Below are positions 62,199 through 64,000 of a DNA stretch of 64,000 nt, one piece after another (the first letter of the stretch is position 1; every line of letters starts with the position of its first letter). This DNA is from Bradyrhizobium macuxiense. Lineage in GTDB: Bacteria > Pseudomonadota > Alphaproteobacteria > Rhizobiales > Xanthobacteraceae. A program made the position numbers and the translations under genes. The notes beneath the pieces are model-generated. The model saw nothing but the letters and a program-made list of their open reading frames with translations, was not told where the DNA came from and did not search any database. The stretch lies in assembly GCF_007993935.1 (NCBI RefSeq), contig NZ_VITY01000009.1, positions 248,001 through 312,000 of the forward strand. Direction: 5' to 3'.

Positions 62199-63338
62199 AT
62201 GCCGAAGACGAAGCAGCAGCATCTCGATCGTGACGCCGGGCCGAAGCGGATATTGGCGCTCGATGGTGGCGGCATTCGCGGCATTCTGACCCTTGAATAT
62301 GTCAGCGCCATCGAGGCGATGCTGCGCAAGCGGTTCGGCAAAGATGACCTGCTGCTCTGCGACTATTTCGATCTGATCGGAGGCACCTCCACCGGATCGA
62401 TCATCGCGGCCGGGCTTGCCTGCGGGATGACCGTGGACGCCTTGAAGAAGCTCTATCGCGGGATCGGCACGGACATCTTTCAGGAGTCGTTCTGGCGGCG
62501 GGGACTACTGGCGCCGAAATTCAATTCCGATGCCTTGCAGCACGCGCTCGATGCGCAGCTCGGCGCCGACACGGCGCTCGGCGGCGATTACGTCCGCACC
62601 GGCCTGATGATCATGACCAAGAGGCTCGATACCGGCAGTCCCTGGCCGCTGCACAATCATCCGGACGCGCCCTACGCCAGGCAGGACGGCGCGTTGCGGC
62701 TGACGCAAGTGGTTCGCGCCAGCACCGCGGCCCCAACCTATTTCAAGCCCGAGGAGATCAAGATCTCCGCGCGCGATGGTCACACGGTGAGCGGCGCCTT
62801 CGTCGACGGCGGTGTCAGCCCGTTCAACGATCCGGCGCTGCAACTGCTGATGCTCGCGTCACTTCATGGTCATGGTTTCCGGTGGCATGGCGGCAAGGAC
62901 AAACTCCTGCTGATCTCGGCAGGGACCGGCGTGTTCAAGTCGACATTCTCGACCGACCAGATCGTCCACATGCCGGCGGCGGAGCAGGGTGTGCGGTCGT
63001 TGCAGTCGCTTATGGACGATTGCGGACGGCTCAATCACGGCATGCTGCAATGGCTGACCAACTGCCTGACGCCATGGTCGATCGATCGCGCGGTGGAAGA
63101 CATGGCGGCGGACAGCCAGGGCGGACCGCAACTTGCGACCTATGCGCGCTACAACGTGCTGCTGGAGACGGGCTGGTTGAAGACGACGGTGGCCATCGAC
63201 CGGACGCCGGAGGCGCTTGCAAAGATCGCCGCGATGGACGACCCGTCCAACATGGACGAGCTCGCCGAGATCGGAGCGCTCGCCGCGAAGGTGCAGATCA
63301 AGCCGGAACATTTCCCGCCGGCCTTCGATATCAAGTGA
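62199..63338 (+). CDS. Patatin-like phospholipase
   Basis: A 379-residue soluble lipid acyl hydrolase. The oxyanion loop is ILALDGGGIRG (G23-G28); the nucleophile is S64 in IGGTSTGS (GxSxG); the catalytic Asp is D203 in FVDGGVSPFND (DGG). The order and spacing match bacterial patatins of the CapV type, which act as phospholipase effectors in some CBASS anti-phage systems. No nucleotide cyclase is visible in the window. TCGGAGGG lies seven bases upstream of the ATG. Confidence 0.9.
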   Translation: MPKTKQQHLDRDAGPKRILALDGGGIRGILTLEYVSAIEAMLRKRFGKDDLLLCDYFDLIGGTSTGSIIAAGLACGMTVDALKKLYRGIGTDIFQESFWRRGLLAPKFNSDALQHALDAQLGADTALGGDYVRTGLMIMTKRLDTGSPWPLHNHPDAPYARQDGALRLTQVVRASTAAPTYFKPEEIKISARDGHTVSGAFVDGGVSPFNDPALQLLMLASLHGHGFRWHGGKDKLLLISAGTGVFKSTFSTDQIVHMPAAEQGVRSLQSLMDDCGRLNHGMLQWLTNCLTPWSIDRAVEDMAADSQGGPQLATYARYNVLLETGWLKTTVAIDRTPEALAKIAAMDDPSNMDELAEIGALAAKVQIKPEHFPPAFDIK

Positions 63339-63448
63339 TGTCGCGCAGCGCGGTGTCCTGAGATTCGGTTCCGGCTTCGACAGGAGATTCGCCTTCAGCT
63401 AAGTTTGTCATCGAGACACAATGATCCAACCATCAGTCGGGTGTCACG

Positions 63449-64000
63449 ATGACCACGGACCAACGCGCCGGATCACCTAACATAGTGGTTCTCTTCAGCG
63501 GTCACATGATCGATGCGCCAGATCGAAAAACGCCTCGCTTTCCGCCGGACAAGGAGCCGGCCGCGGCCGCTGCGATCGCCGATGCGCTTGCGAAGATCGG
63601 TGTCGCCAAGGGCGACCTCGCGATATGCGGCGGCGCTTGCGGCGGCGACCTGCTGTTTGCGGAGGCTGCTCTCGCGCAGGGCATGGGGCTTGAGATCTAC
63701 ATTCCGTTCGACGAGCCGACCTTCCTTGCCGGCTCGGTCGATTTCGCCGGCGGCAATTGGCGCGCGCGCTATCTCGCGGCGAAATCGCGCGCGGCACTCC
63801 ATGTCATGCCGGTCGAGCTCGGCCCGCTGCCGGCCGGCGAAAACGCCTATGAGCGCGACAATCAATGGATGCTGGAGCGGGCCGCCCGGTTTGGCGACAA
63901 GAAGCTCGCCTTTATCTGCCTGTGGAACGGCGAAGGCGGCGACGGGCCCGGCGGCGCCAAGCACCTGATGGATGAAGCGGAGCGCAAGACGACGTGGGTT
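63449..64000 (+). CDS. SLOG-like Rossmann protein, 3' truncated by the window
   Basis: 184 residues are visible and the frame is open at the window edge. It starts NIVVLFSGHMIDAPDRKTPR; the segment DLAICGGACGGDLLFAEAAL (near residues 57-76) has the GG-x-x-GGD-x-L-F-x-E pattern of SLOG/LOG nucleotide-ligand sensor domains, then LEIYIPFDEPTF. GGDGPGGAKHLMDEAE follows near the edge. I recall this N-terminus in proteins that carry TPR or DUF4071 regions downstream. SLOG domains occur with TIR and patatin effectors in conflict systems. The ligand and effector part lie outside the window. Ribosome site weak. Confidence 0.7.
   Translation, partial: MTTDQRAGSPNIVVLFSGHMIDAPDRKTPRFPPDKEPAAAAAIADALAKIGVAKGDLAICGGACGGDLLFAEAALAQGMGLEIYIPFDEPTFLAGSVDFAGGNWRARYLAAKSRAALHVMPVELGPLPAGENAYERDNQWMLERAARFGDKKLAFICLWNGEGGDGPGGAKHLMDEAERKTTWV

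Overview
The window looks like chromosomal DNA of a Bradyrhizobium-type alphaproteobacterium (Nitrobacteraceae). It is GC-rich throughout (about 65% by eye). It carries a divergent oxyR/katG pair, an ndvA-type glucan exporter, a TrcR (DUF1013) cell-cycle regulator, an ispH-thrB-rnhA cluster, a TfdA-alpha-like dioxygenase, a TAXI-type TRAP transporter, and many palindromic intergenic repeats of the kind common in Bradyrhizobium. I see no rRNA, tRNA, CRISPR array, transposase or prophage genes. The assignment rests on gene content and sequence style, not on a database search.

Layout: (1) 1-4500: end of a 3-hydroxybutyrate dehydrogenase, two coupled small genes, a PcfJ-like protein and a polysaccharide flippase. 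(2) 4.7-9.7 kb: a periplasmic DsbD-alpha-like protein, YqgE/AlgH, a TfdA-like dioxygenase with two SDR dehydrogenases, and a CsbD-like stress protein. (3) 9.8-17.8 kb: envelope genes (SGNH-fold protein, MltB-type lytic transglycosylase, GalU) and the oxyR/katG peroxide module. (4) 17.9-31.5 kb: mostly metabolic genes (aldo/keto reductase, thioesterase, Nudix, HpcH-type lyase, SDR), a degenerate receiver-EAL protein, an MFS carrier and a TRAP-TAXI operon with DUF1850. (5) 31.5-44.4 kb: Na+/H+ antiporter, TPR-LprI protein, propionyl-CoA synthetase, acyltransferase, TrcR, ispH-thrB-rnhA, peroxiredoxin, DUF924 and FadD. (6) 44.5-54 kb: D,D-carboxypeptidase with a Lys/Ala/Pro tail, NdvA, an orphan solute-binding protein, a Gly/Tyr-rich secreted protein, a stand-alone HisE-like protein, a YqaA membrane protein, and a flavin oxidoreductase with a thioesterase. 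(7) 54-60.4 kb: hybrid histidine kinase behind a 34-codon coupled ORF, an acyl-CoA synthetase divergent from a second flavin oxidoreductase, and two small proteins. (8) 60.4-64 kb: a possible immunity or conflict island with a TIR-domain protein divergent from a patatin-like phospholipase, followed by a SLOG-like protein that runs off the window.

How genes work together: the clearest functional groups are OxyR controlling KatG; the TAXI binding protein with its fused permease and DUF1850 partner; thrB/rnhA coupled behind ispH; and several CoA-ligase, thioesterase and flavin-oxidoreductase genes that point to acid or acyl-CoA metabolism. Two genes, the CsbD-like one and the Gly/Tyr-rich one, share a nearly identical upstream motif that resembles EcfG general-stress promoters.

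The most interesting region is the right edge (TIR, patatin and SLOG-like genes). The next most interesting are several proteins whose expected catalytic residues are missing: the SGNH-fold protein, the receiver-EAL protein and the PcfJ-like protein.
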